Origin: Maritalea porphyrae
Lineage (GTDB): Bacteria > Pseudomonadota > Alphaproteobacteria > Rhizobiales > Devosiaceae
Assembly (NCBI RefSeq): GCF_030159895.1
Contig: NZ_BSNI01000002.1
Location: 2,568,306-2,632,305, forward strand
Direction of reading: 5' to 3'
Length of the DNA stretch: 64,000 nucleotides
Shown: piece after piece, positions 49,643-58,079 of the stretch
How the letters are laid out: the number at the start of each line of letters is the position of its first letter
Position numbering within the stretch: position 1 is the first letter of the stretch
Notes under the pieces: model-generated
What the model saw: only the letters and a program-made list of their open reading frames with translations
Told to the model about the DNA's origin: nothing
Databases searched by the model: none
Translations under genes and position numbers: made by a program

Positions 49643-50761
49643 CTAGTTTTTTAGCGCCGCCCTATCTGGCGACAAATCATCAATTAGCTGTTGGTCAGCA
49701 AACGTGGGCAATTCTTTGCCTTGCACCATTTGCGCGGCAAGAAGTGAAAGTGCGGGTGCCGTTTGGATGCCATATCCGCCCTGGCCTGCCAACCAGAAAA
49801 ATCCCTCAACCGTAGGTGCAAATCCGCACACTGGTGTCTTGTCTGGCGCAAAAACACGCAAACCGGCCCAACTACCTTCAACATGAGAAACTTCATATTC
49901 TGTCGCTTCCGCAAAGCGATGCAACCCTTCGGCAAGCACCATGTCATCCACAAAAACATCGTGCGGTGGAACGGGGTCTTCGTCGGCTGGTGACACCAAA
50001 AAGCTTCCCGCGTCAGGCTTCATGTACCAATCTTCGGACGCACTCAAAAGCATCGGCCAACTATGTGAAATATCTGGATGAGAAGATGGCAGCGTGGCGA
50101 TGGTTCGCCGCTTTGCCACCAATCGGACCTGATCCGCGCCAAAAAGCGCCGCCATCTCGTCAGCCCAAGCACCAGCCGCATTTACGATCGTTTTCGCCGT
50201 GTAAACACCATTGGTGGTTTCAACCTGCCAAGAGCCACCTATGTGGGAAGCACCAACAACTTTTGCATCACAAACTATTTTCGCTCCGAGCTGTTTTGCT
50301 TGTTTCAGCCAGCCTTGATGAAGCGCTGCAACATCCAAATCCTTCGCCCCGCGCTCTAGCCCGGCGGCAACACATTTTGAAAGGTCAATTATCGGAATAA
50401 TTTCGGCAGCCTCTTGCGGCGACATCCGCTCAATATCATCCGCTCCCGCCATTAATTCTTCAAACTCTTCAAGTGAGTTTTCGTCTGCAATATGCAATAC
50501 TCCACGATCACTCAGAACCGGATGTGGAAAGTATTCTGGCGGCAAATCATTGAGCATGGGCCATGACGCCCGATTAAGTTTTTTGATTGGATCGTTGCCA
50601 TAATTCATAGCAAACATCGCTGCGGATCGCCCAGTGGAATGATAACCTGGGCGCGCTTCCATATCGAGCACGACAACAGATTTATCCGCTGCTAATTGTG
50701 CTGCAACACCGGCCCCGGCGATGCCTGCGCCAATGACCAAAATATCGACTTGATGATCCAT
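49643..50761 (-). CDS. FAD-dependent D-amino acid dehydrogenase, DauA (D-arginine dehydrogenase)-like
   Basis: 372 residues of the DAO/glycine-oxidase flavoprotein fold. The FAD loop is ILVIGAGIAGAGVAAQLA; ARPGYHSTGRSAAMF is the second flavin motif and is close to D-arginine dehydrogenase of Pseudomonas; the C-terminal FWLAGQGGYGIQTAPALS closes the FAD site. The expected reaction is oxidation of D-amino acids to imino acids, passing electrons to a quinone or other carrier. ATG at 50761 (MDHQVDIL) is chosen over the frame start at 50824. It is followed by ridA at 9 bases. Confidence 0.85.
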   Translation of the reverse strand: MDHQVDILVIGAGIAGAGVAAQLAADKSVVVLDMEARPGYHSTGRSAAMFAMNYGNDPIKKLNRASWPMLNDLPPEYFPHPVLSDRGVLHIADENSLEEFEELMAGADDIERMSPQEAAEIIPIIDLSKCVAAGLERGAKDLDVAALHQGWLKQAKQLGAKIVCDAKVVGASHIGGSWQVETTNGVYTAKTIVNAAGAWADEMAALFGADQVRLVAKRRTIATLPSSHPDISHSWPMLLSASEDWYMKPDAGSFLVSPADEDPVPPHDVFVDDMVLAEGLHRFAEATEYEVSHVEGSWAGLRVFAPDKTPVCGFAPTVEGFFWLAGQGGYGIQTAPALSLLAAQMVQGKELPTFADQQLIDDLSPDRAALKN

Positions 50762-50892
50762 GAATGCCACTCTACAAAAACGTAAATACGCCCCAACGTG
50801 CACATCATTTCGCAACAATTGCAAGCTTGAATCAGCTTATGAAGGTGCTGAATCGGTTTTTCGACAATCCTCAGTAAGCGACTGTTTTGTAA

Positions 50893-52701
50893 CTATCTTC
50901 CTACAGCATATCCTTGCATAAACCGTGCATTTGCCCCAGCCCGCAAATAACCACCGGTTTTGGATGCAGCAGTCATTCGACCCAAGGTCCAGTCGCCATC
51001 AACTTGAATGCGGTGCCCCTTCTTGCGCAATGATTGAACGGTTGCCTCAGGAAAACGCCCCTCCACGACAAGATGCCCTGCATCAGCTTCACGAGGGTAA
51101 AAAGAACTTGGGAAATGGTTGGTGTGGAACCCTGGCGCGTCAATGGCTTCTTGCAAATTTTGCCCGAAATGAACATAGCGCAGGAAATGGTGCAGAGACC
51201 ACTGATCTTGCTGATCGCCGCCTGGTGTCCCAAATATCATTTCCGGATCACCATCCTTCACCGCCATTGAAACCGACAAAGTTGTTCTAGGGCGCTTGCC
51301 CGGCGCGATACACGAAGGCGAGCGCTCATCCAGCCAAAACATCTGCGCTCTGTTGGTCAAGCAGAAACCAAGCTCGGGAACCACTGGCGAGCTTTGCAGC
51401 CAGCCGCCACTTGGCGTCGCTGTGACCATATTTCCCCATTGATCGATAATATCGAGGTGGCAGGTATCACCCTTGGTGCCGCCGTCTGCCGCAGTCTCCA
51501 AATCGTCAAATCGCGCAACGGTTGGCTCGCCAATATCTTTGTTGTCACGTCCTTCAGGCGTTTCGCCTTTTGGTCGATCTACCACAGGGCCGCCAAAACC
51601 ATCAATTTGTCCCGGCTGCAATTTCATGGATGCTTCATCAGATATGAGCTTGCGCCGTTCCACATTGTACGTTTCGCTCAACAACTGATCCATTGGAACA
51701 TCGACAAAGTAAGGGTCACCGTAAAATGCTTCCCGATCTGCAAATGCGAGTTTTGTCGCCTCAATGACCAAGTGCACAAACTCAGGATCCGTCGGTGACA
51801 AAGCGTCCAAATCAAATCCATCGAGCAATGCGAGCTGCTGCAAAAATGCTGGCCCCTGCCCCCAAGGTCCAGTTTTGAGAACATCGTAGCCTTTGTAGTG
51901 GAAACTCAAAGGCTCTTCGTAGCTTGCACTCCATCGCGCCATATCGTCACCAGATAGCAGACCACGATTACGACGGCCGGTGGTGTCCATAAATTCATTT
52001 TGTGCAAAGAATTGATCGATAGCTTCAGCAACAAATCCCTCGCGCCAATCTTGTCGCGCCTTGTCGATCTGCTTCGTGCGATCGCCGCCCACGGATTCTG
52101 CCTCTGAGATAATTCTTAGATAGGTGTCCGCTATCGCCGGGTTTGCAAACCGACCACCAATTGTCGGCACCCGGCCGTTAGGCAAATAGACATTTGCCGA
52201 GCTTTGCCAGTGATCCACAAACAAGTCCTGAACGCGCTGGATCGTTCCCGCAATATTTGGCAATACGGGAATGCCATTTTGAGCGTAAGAAATAGCGTAA
52301 GATAAAACGTCTCGCAAATGGAGCGTCCCGTAATCGCGCAACAGCATCATCCACGCATCGAAAGCGCCCGGAACCACTGCCGAAAGCAATCCACTGCCAG
52401 GGACAACCCCTAGGCCCTGCGATTTATAGTATTCTAAGGTTGCAGATTGCGGTGCCACCCCCTGACCGCAAACCACACGTGGCGCTTCGCCCTTGTTTGC
52501 CACAAGCATCGGCACTTCCCCACCCGGACCGTTTAGATGAGGCTCGACAATTTGGAGTGTAAATCCAGCAGCCACCGCCGCATCAAACGCATTGCCACCG
52601 CGCTCAAGCACTGACATGCCCACACCGGAAGCAATCCAATGTGTGGATGCCACAACGCCAAAGTCGCCAACAATCTCCGGTCGCGTAGTGAAATTGTGCA
52701 T
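50893..52701 (-). CDS. Gamma-glutamyltransferase family protein (cytoplasmic type)
   Basis: About 602 residues of the Ntn-hydrolase gamma-glutamyltransferase family. The N-terminal LERGGNAFDAAVAAGFTLQIVE region and EPHLNGPGGEVPML are typical. The autoprocessing threonine should be in GGTKGDTCHLDIID, with SGGWLQSSPVV after it. No signal peptide is present, unlike Ggt of enterics, so it is probably cytoplasmic and acts on an internal gamma-glutamyl or related amide substrate. ATG at 52701 with GGAGG upstream. It is divergent from a GntR gene across a spacer with repeated TGGTTG elements. Confidence 0.88.
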   Translation of the reverse strand: MHNFTTRPEIVGDFGVVASTHWIASGVGMSVLERGGNAFDAAVAAGFTLQIVEPHLNGPGGEVPMLVANKGEAPRVVCGQGVAPQSATLEYYKSQGLGVVPGSGLLSAVVPGAFDAWMMLLRDYGTLHLRDVLSYAISYAQNGIPVLPNIAGTIQRVQDLFVDHWQSSANVYLPNGRVPTIGGRFANPAIADTYLRIISEAESVGGDRTKQIDKARQDWREGFVAEAIDQFFAQNEFMDTTGRRNRGLLSGDDMARWSASYEEPLSFHYKGYDVLKTGPWGQGPAFLQQLALLDGFDLDALSPTDPEFVHLVIEATKLAFADREAFYGDPYFVDVPMDQLLSETYNVERRKLISDEASMKLQPGQIDGFGGPVVDRPKGETPEGRDNKDIGEPTVARFDDLETAADGGTKGDTCHLDIIDQWGNMVTATPSGGWLQSSPVVPELGFCLTNRAQMFWLDERSPSCIAPGKRPRTTLSVSMAVKDGDPEMIFGTPGGDQQDQWSLHHFLRYVHFGQNLQEAIDAPGFHTNHFPSSFYPREADAGHLVVEGRFPEATVQSLRKKGHRIQVDGDWTLGRMTAASKTGGYLRAGANARFMQGYAVGR

Positions 52702-52761
52702 ATTGCCTCCCAAATACCACTCAACTCAGACTTAACGCACACAAACAATACTGACAAGAAA

Positions 52762-52772
52762 TGGTTGTACCA
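52762..52772. promoter_or_regulatory. FadR-type operator TGGTTGTACCA
   Basis: A perfect 4-3-4 palindrome fitting the FadR-subfamily consensus TNGTNNNACNA, 61-71 bases upstream of the gamma-glutamyltransferase start. A FadR-type gene lies on the other side of the same spacer. Confidence 0.65.
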
Positions 52773-52814
52773 ATTCCACATTTCATCCAAAATTGCGTTG
52801 CAATACTGAGTATT

Positions 52815-52908
52815 CTCAACCAATTGAAGACCTGATAGTACAAAGAAAACTGTTGATTTTCCGGCATTTTTGACGCTTTAACATTGGGTCAAAGCAAAAT
52901 TGGTTGAG
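52815..52908. repeat. Inverted pair of AATTGGTTGAG elements before the GntR gene
   Basis: CTCAACCAATT (52815-52825) and AATTGGTTGAG (52898-52908) are exact inverse complements 72 bases apart. Both share the TGGTTG word with the operator at 52762. A second small dyad, AATAC-TGA-GTATT, is at 52802-52814. The array could bind the divergent GntR protein at several points. Confidence 0.5.
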
Positions 52909-52919
52909 CATTCACATTG

Positions 52920-53636
52920 ATGAAAACGCACAAAACAAAGAGTTCTAATTCGAACAATGCAGCACCAAACACCCATACGGTGCGCGCCTATGAATCTGTT
53001 GTGGCAAAAATTCGCTTGCTAATTGAAGAAGAAAAACTAGGACCTGGTGACTTGTTGCCACCAGAACGCCAGCTGGCGGATCGCTTCAAGGTCTCTCGAC
53101 ACTCATTGCGTGAAGCAATTCGGGTTCTACAAGAACAGGGCGTCCTCTCAGCCAAACAAGGTAGCGGCAATTACATCCAGGCTGCGAGCCAAGCAGACCT
53201 TATTCGAGCACTAGGCTTTACCAGCAAAGGCAGTACACGCCGTCTATTTGACCTGTTTCAACTTCGCGAAATGCTTGAACCACAAATTTGCGCCCTTGCC
53301 GCCGAAATGGCCACCACAGAGCAATTGAACACGATAAGAGACTTTGCCGAAAAGGTTGAGACCACGGAAGATTTCCAAGAGGGCCAAAAGCTAGATCAAT
53401 CATTTCATGAAGCGATTGCCGCGGCAACGGGGAATGAGCTCTTGTATAACGTCTTGCGCGAAATAAACAAAAGCATGCTACCCACTGCATCCACGCCGAC
53501 AGAACGGCAGCGTCGAGACAGAGTTTCCAATGAAGGGCACAGGCGCATCATCGCAGCGCTTGAGGCACAAGACAGCGAAGCTGCAAGGGAGGCAATGCGC
53601 CTGCACATCTCAGAAATTAGATCAGAGGTCATATAG
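52920..53636 (+). CDS. GntR-family regulator, FadR subfamily
   Basis: 238 residues: a 20-residue polar N-terminal tail, a winged helix (LLPPERQLADRFKVSRHSLR, VLSAKQGSGNYI), then the FCD domain (FQLREMLEPQICALAAEMA, LDQSFHEAIAAATGNELLY). ATG at 52920 is used; a TTG precedes it directly. It is divergent from the gamma-glutamyltransferase gene, whose promoter region has a matching operator, so it probably controls that gene. The downstream neighbour mdeB is convergent. Confidence 0.9.
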   Translation: MKTHKTKSSNSNNAAPNTHTVRAYESVVAKIRLLIEEEKLGPGDLLPPERQLADRFKVSRHSLREAIRVLQEQGVLSAKQGSGNYIQAASQADLIRALGFTSKGSTRRLFDLFQLREMLEPQICALAAEMATTEQLNTIRDFAEKVETTEDFQEGQKLDQSFHEAIAAATGNELLYNVLREINKSMLPTASTPTERQRRDRVSNEGHRRIIAALEAQDSEAAREAMRLHISEIRSEVI

Positions 53637-53661
53637 CCACCGCGTCCCACGCGGCGGCTAT
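53633..53661. terminator. Hairpin between the convergent GntR and mdeB genes
   Basis: ATAGCC-A-CCGCGT and ACGCGG-C-GGCTAT pair as a 12-bp stem with one mismatch and a CCC loop. The stem starts inside the GntR stop codon. T runs are short on both sides (three on the plus strand), so it is probably a weak two-way terminator. Confidence 0.55.
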
Positions 53662-53671
53662 TTGAGTTGGA

Positions 53672-56059
53672 TTAGACCACCACGCGCAAGTTGCGAATTG
53701 GACGTCCGGTCACAAGATTTTGCGCAACAGACACAATCGTGTCCGCGTCAATTCCATAGTGGCTATATAAGTCACCCACTGTTCCTGTTTGACCAAAGTG
53801 CTCCACGCCAAGTGGAATGGTTTCATGTCCAGCCACAGCACCAAGCCAGCTCAAAGTCGCCGGATGCCCGTCAGTTACCGTGATAATTTTGCAGTGTGGC
53901 GGCAACTCCGCCAGCATACGTTCAACATGTGACATCGCTTCGGCATTGCCCCGGCGTCGTGCACGTTGAGCCGCTGTCCAGCCAGCGTTTAGGCGGTCTG
54001 CAGAGGTACAAGCCAAAACGCCAATATCGCGACGGTCTTCGCCAATACGTCCAGCTGCTTCCAATGCCTCTGGCGCAACCACCCCTTGATAGGCAATTAC
54101 GACATCGCAATTCGCACCCGGCTTGCGCCACCAATAAGCACCGTCAATCACGCCTTGCTTAAACTCAGCATCTTCCCGCCAAACTGGCTGTTCCAGTGGA
54201 CGCGTAGACAGGCGCATATAGACTGATCCACCCGTTTCATCGCGCAACCACGTGCGTTCATCCGGATCACCTTCACCATCGCGCTGCATGTAATCAAATG
54301 CCCAATTCATCACGACAGACAACTCATCCAAATATGCTGGCTCAAACGCAGCCAACCCGTCTTGGCTCATACCGATCAACTGAGATCCAATTGATTGGTG
54401 TGCGCCGCCTTCTGGAGCAAGAGTTATGCCTGATGGCGTGCCAACAATCATGAAGCGACTATCTTGATAACAAGCATAGTTGAGAGCATCCAAACCACGC
54501 GCCACAAATGGATCGTATACAGTGCCAACGGGTAACAGACGTTCGCCAAAAATGCTGTGCGACAATCCAGCAGCACCCAGCATCAGGAACAGGTTCATTT
54601 CTGCAATGCCCAGTTCGATGTGCTGTCCTTCTGGTGAGAACTGCCACTTTTGCGCTGATGGAATTGCCTCGTCTTTGAATGTGTCTTGCAGAACTTTGCG
54701 GTCAAACAAACCTTTGCGGTTTACCCAACCGCCAATATTTGTCGAAACTGTCACATCAGGCGAAGTGGTAATGATACGCTCTGCCAGCTTGTCGTCACGC
54801 TTTGCAATTGAATCAAGGATTTTGCCGAATCCAGCCTGCGTAGACTGCATACGATCGGTAAGTTTGACCTGTTCACCAACAGGCACCGCTTCGGCTTCGT
54901 ACCGGCGGGTTCCTTTCGCAAAGAATGGCACCCTATCCAGAAATGCTTGTGTCTTCTTTTCATCCGCAATTGCGCCAAATTTTTCCCATTCGCTGCCAGT
55001 TTCAACGCCAACGCTTGTACGGAAAATCTCCATCTGCGCAGGTGTCATCAAACCCGCATGATTATCCTTGTGGCCAGCAAGAGGCGTCCCCCAACCTTTA
55101 ATAGTATAGGATAGGAACATGGTTGGCTTATCATGATCGATGCTTTCAAATGCATCGACCAATGTTTCCATACACTGCCCACCAAGATTGTTCATTAGCT
55201 GGGACAACTCATCGTCCGTGCGCTTTTCAATCAGCGCCGTTACGTCGCCTTGGTCGCCAATCTCATCAAGCAACCGCTTTCGCCATGCAGCGCCGCCTTG
55301 GAACGTGAGGGCGGAATATAGCTGGTTCGGACAGCTATCAATCCAATCGCGCAATTTATCGCCACCAGGTTCCGCAAATGCAGCACGTTGCAGCGAGCCG
55401 TGCTTGATACGTACGACTTCCCACCCAAAGGCCTTAAAGATTGTCTCCAACCTTTCCCACAAGCCCTCTTTAATCACACCATCAAGGCTCTGACGGTTGT
55501 AATCAATGATCCACCAAACGTTGCGAAGGTCGTGTTTCCAGCCCTCTTGAAGGCATTCAAAGATGTTTCCCTCATCCATTTCTGCATCGCCGATCAATGA
55601 GATCATGCGGCCCATGGGCTTGTCCTTTGCCCATTTTTTCGCTTGCAAATAGTCTTGGATCATCGATGCGAACGCCGTAATGCCCACCCCTAGGCCGACC
55701 GAACCGGTCGAAAAATCAACGTCGTCAATGTCTTTGGTTCGGCTTGGATAGCTCTGAACACCGCCAAAACCGCGGAAATTCTCCATCTTTTCCCGCGTTT
55801 GATTGCCCATCAAATACTGAATGGCATGAAAAACGGGCGATGCGTGCGGCTTAACTGCAACCCGGTCTTCCGGCTTGAGAATATGAAAGTACAGCGCGGT
55901 CATAATCGAGACAATTGACGCTGACGACGCTTGGTGGCCGCCTACTTTGACATCGCCATGTTCTTTTTTGCGCAAATGGTTGGCATTATGGATCATCCAA
56001 CACGCCAACCACAGCACTTGATTTTCCAATTGCTTTAATTGCTCAATATCTTTTTTCAT
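53672..56059 (-). CDS. mdeB: 2-oxobutyrate/pyruvate dehydrogenase E1 (AceE-like), MdeB
   Basis: Homodimeric-type, thiamine-diphosphate E1 component of 795 residues. TPP-binding region: GDAEMDEGN at about residues 157-165 with the asparagine of IIDYNRQSLDG. Other AceE marks: HQASSASIVSIMTALYFH, SYTIKGWGTPLAGHKDNHAG and the transketolase-like C-terminus. It is shorter than true AceE (about 887), and no E2 or E3 gene is near. Its place after methionine gamma-lyase and an Lrp regulator matches mdeB of Pseudomonas, which handles the 2-oxobutyrate from methionine cleavage. ATG at 56059 with GGGAG upstream. Confidence 0.85.
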   Translation of the reverse strand: MKKDIEQLKQLENQVLWLACWMIHNANHLRKKEHGDVKVGGHQASSASIVSIMTALYFHILKPEDRVAVKPHASPVFHAIQYLMGNQTREKMENFRGFGGVQSYPSRTKDIDDVDFSTGSVGLGVGITAFASMIQDYLQAKKWAKDKPMGRMISLIGDAEMDEGNIFECLQEGWKHDLRNVWWIIDYNRQSLDGVIKEGLWERLETIFKAFGWEVVRIKHGSLQRAAFAEPGGDKLRDWIDSCPNQLYSALTFQGGAAWRKRLLDEIGDQGDVTALIEKRTDDELSQLMNNLGGQCMETLVDAFESIDHDKPTMFLSYTIKGWGTPLAGHKDNHAGLMTPAQMEIFRTSVGVETGSEWEKFGAIADEKKTQAFLDRVPFFAKGTRRYEAEAVPVGEQVKLTDRMQSTQAGFGKILDSIAKRDDKLAERIITTSPDVTVSTNIGGWVNRKGLFDRKVLQDTFKDEAIPSAQKWQFSPEGQHIELGIAEMNLFLMLGAAGLSHSIFGERLLPVGTVYDPFVARGLDALNYACYQDSRFMIVGTPSGITLAPEGGAHQSIGSQLIGMSQDGLAAFEPAYLDELSVVMNWAFDYMQRDGEGDPDERTWLRDETGGSVYMRLSTRPLEQPVWREDAEFKQGVIDGAYWWRKPGANCDVVIAYQGVVAPEALEAAGRIGEDRRDIGVLACTSADRLNAGWTAAQRARRRGNAEAMSHVERMLAELPPHCKIITVTDGHPATLSWLGAVAGHETIPLGVEHFGQTGTVGDLYSHYGIDADTIVSVAQNLVTGRPIRNLRVVV

Positions 56060-56129
56060 GACGATCTCCCTTCGGAGTTACTTTGCTGTTCAATCTGCCA
56101 AGCAGCCACAACCGCGACCACCAATAAAG

Positions 56130-56140
56130 TTGTCAGACAT
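56130..56140. promoter_or_regulatory. Near-match to the GntR site upstream of mdeB
   Basis: TTGTCAGACAT differs in one end base from TTGTCAGACAA found twice near 38 kb. It lies 71-81 bases before the mdeB start, in the 197-base spacer between mdeA and mdeB. It may be chance. Confidence 0.3.
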
Positions 56141-56256
56141 CTTACATTATTAACTAAGACAGACAAGCCGCAACTCGCCTATTCCGTTCTCCCTTGGAGT
56201 GAGGCGCACCCTTTCCATCTTAAAGACAAAAAGAGCGCACCTCGAGGAGAAGACAA

Positions 56257-57471
56257 TTAGGCGACTTTTTGATCCGCCATCGGCAACGCCTGCATGATAT
56301 CAGCGATGATATCATCTGGATCTTCGAGCCCCACGGACATGCGCACCAATCCTTCACTGATCAAGTGCTGTGCACGCTCTTCTGGCGTATAAGTGGAGTG
56401 CGTCATGCTGGCAGGGTGCTGAATTAGTGTCTCAGCATCGCCCAGGCTAACCGCCCGCTTGATCATTTTAAGGTTATTCATCGTTGCCTTGCCCGCCTCG
56501 ATACCACCGATCACCTCAAATGCAATCATGCCGCCAAAGTCTTTCATGGTGCGCTTCGCCAACTCATGTTGCGGAAAGCTCTCGAGGCCCGGGAAATACA
56601 CTTCAGAGACCATAGGATGAGCCTCAAGCGCCCGCGCAACCTTCATTGCGTTTGCGCAATGGCGCTCCATGCGCAGCTCTAGCGTTTTCAATCCACGCAT
56701 GATCAGCATCGCATTAAACGGCGCCATCACCGCACCGGTCATATCCTTCATGCCAACGACGCGAATTTCCGTGATATCTTCAAGCGAACCAGCAACCATT
56801 CCGGCGATCACGTCGCCATGGCCACCCAAATATTTGGTTGCTGAATGCACAACAATATCCGCGCCAAGTTCAATGGGGCGCATCAGGTATGGCGTCGTAT
56901 ATGTATTGTCGACCACAACCTTTGCACCATACTCATGGGCGATATCAGAAACTGCAGACACATCAACCAAACGCATGTTCGGGTTTGCAACCGTTTCAAA
57001 GTAGACAATCTTAGTCTTATCGCTGATCGCGGCCCGAACATTCTCAGGATTGGTCATATCAACATGAGTGATCTTGATGCCAAATTTCGCCAACCCGTGT
57101 GTGAAGAAAGCAAACGTGCAACCATAAAGCGTCTCATCGCAAATGACTTCATCCCCAGGGGACAAAAACGTCCACATAACCGAGGTAATCGAACCCATAC
57201 CTGATGAGTTGGCCAACGCCGCTTCTGCGCCTTCTAGAATGGCAATTCGACGTTCCAGCAAATCACATGTGGGGTTGGAGATACGCGAATAAACATGACC
57301 TGGTTGTTCTCCGGCGAAAATCTCGCCGCCATGCTCCGCACTCTCAAACGCAAATGTTGAGGTTAGGTGAAGTGGTGGCGTAAGCGCACCTTCTTCGTCC
57401 AGTGGATCATAACCATGATGAATCGCTCTTGTCGAAAACCCTAGCGGGCGACCCATTGCATCATCTTTCAT
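56257..57471 (-). CDS. mdeA: Methionine gamma-lyase
   Basis: PLP enzyme cleaving L-methionine to methanethiol, ammonia and 2-oxobutyrate. About 404 residues. Cys118 in ETLYGCTFAF is the cysteine (Cys116 in Pseudomonas putida) that separates methionine gamma-lyase from cystathionine enzymes, which makes the call firm. The PLP lysine is Lys213 in VVHSATKYLGGHGD, with the tyrosine of HVYSRISNPT binding phosphate. The open frame runs to 57570, but ATG at 57471 has GGAGG eight bases upstream and starts just before the conserved GFSTRAIHHGYDP. It is divergent from mdeR; mdeB follows after 197 bases. Confidence 0.93.
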   Translation of the reverse strand: MKDDAMGRPLGFSTRAIHHGYDPLDEEGALTPPLHLTSTFAFESAEHGGEIFAGEQPGHVYSRISNPTCDLLERRIAILEGAEAALANSSGMGSITSVMWTFLSPGDEVICDETLYGCTFAFFTHGLAKFGIKITHVDMTNPENVRAAISDKTKIVYFETVANPNMRLVDVSAVSDIAHEYGAKVVVDNTYTTPYLMRPIELGADIVVHSATKYLGGHGDVIAGMVAGSLEDITEIRVVGMKDMTGAVMAPFNAMLIMRGLKTLELRMERHCANAMKVARALEAHPMVSEVYFPGLESFPQHELAKRTMKDFGGMIAFEVIGGIEAGKATMNNLKMIKRAVSLGDAETLIQHPASMTHSTYTPEERAQHLISEGLVRMSVGLEDPDDIIADIMQALPMADQKVA

Positions 57472-57611
57472 TTCGCGTACCTCCAATTTGCTGCCTGGCG
57501 ACATCTTCGCCATTCTTGGATACATAATACTGCTTTTTGACGGGCATTTTCTGGCTTTTATGACCCACATGGGGTAGTGAATTGGCAGATTATTGCTTCA
57601 GTAGGCGCAAA

Positions 57612-58067
57612 ATGGACAAAACAGACCAGAAGATAATTCGAGAACTTCAAGCGAATGGCAGGCTGACGAACCAAGAATTGGCTGAGCGCGTAAACCTCTC
57701 GCCATCGCCCTGCCTTCGCCGCCTCAAAAACTTGGAAAAAGCAGGCATTATCAAGGGCTACTGCGCCATCGTTGATCAAAACGAATACGGGCTTCCGGTA
57801 ACCGTATTCGTTAGAATCAAGCTGCAACACCACACGGAAGACGCTGTGATGGGTTTCGAAACCGCGATAAGAAATATCGACGAAATTCTAGAGTGTCACC
57901 TAATGACAGGCGATTGGGACTATCTAATGCGTGTGGTTGTTGCCAGCTTAGAAGACTATGAGCGCTTCACGCGCAAGAAAGTCCACAAGATCCCAGGCGT
58001 TGCAGCGATTGAAACGAGCTTTGCTTACGGTGAAGTGAAGCGCGTCAACATCTTTCCCGCGGTTTAG
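57612..58067 (+). CDS. mdeR: Lrp/AsnC-family regulator MdeR
   Basis: 151 residues: helix-turn-helix (TNQELAERVNLSPSPCLRRL) and RAM domain (LPVTVFVRIKLQHHTEDAVM, HLMTGDWDYLMRVV). It is divergent from mdeA across 140 bases, as mdeR is in Pseudomonas, where it activates mdeAB. The role is assigned from this context. ATG at 57612 (MDKTDQK) is preferred to the frame start at 57582. Convergent with the sugar kinase gene 12 bases downstream. Confidence 0.85.
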   Translation: MDKTDQKIIRELQANGRLTNQELAERVNLSPSPCLRRLKNLEKAGIIKGYCAIVDQNEYGLPVTVFVRIKLQHHTEDAVMGFETAIRNIDEILECHLMTGDWDYLMRVVVASLEDYERFTRKKVHKIPGVAAIETSFAYGEVKRVNIFPAV

Positions 58068-58079
58068 CTAGGCAAAAAA

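Noticed and set aside
53672-56059. A truncated or frameshifted aceE
   Set aside because: The protein is about 90 residues shorter than AceE, but it starts at a good ribosome site, keeps all thiamine-binding motifs and fits the MdeB type by its neighbours.
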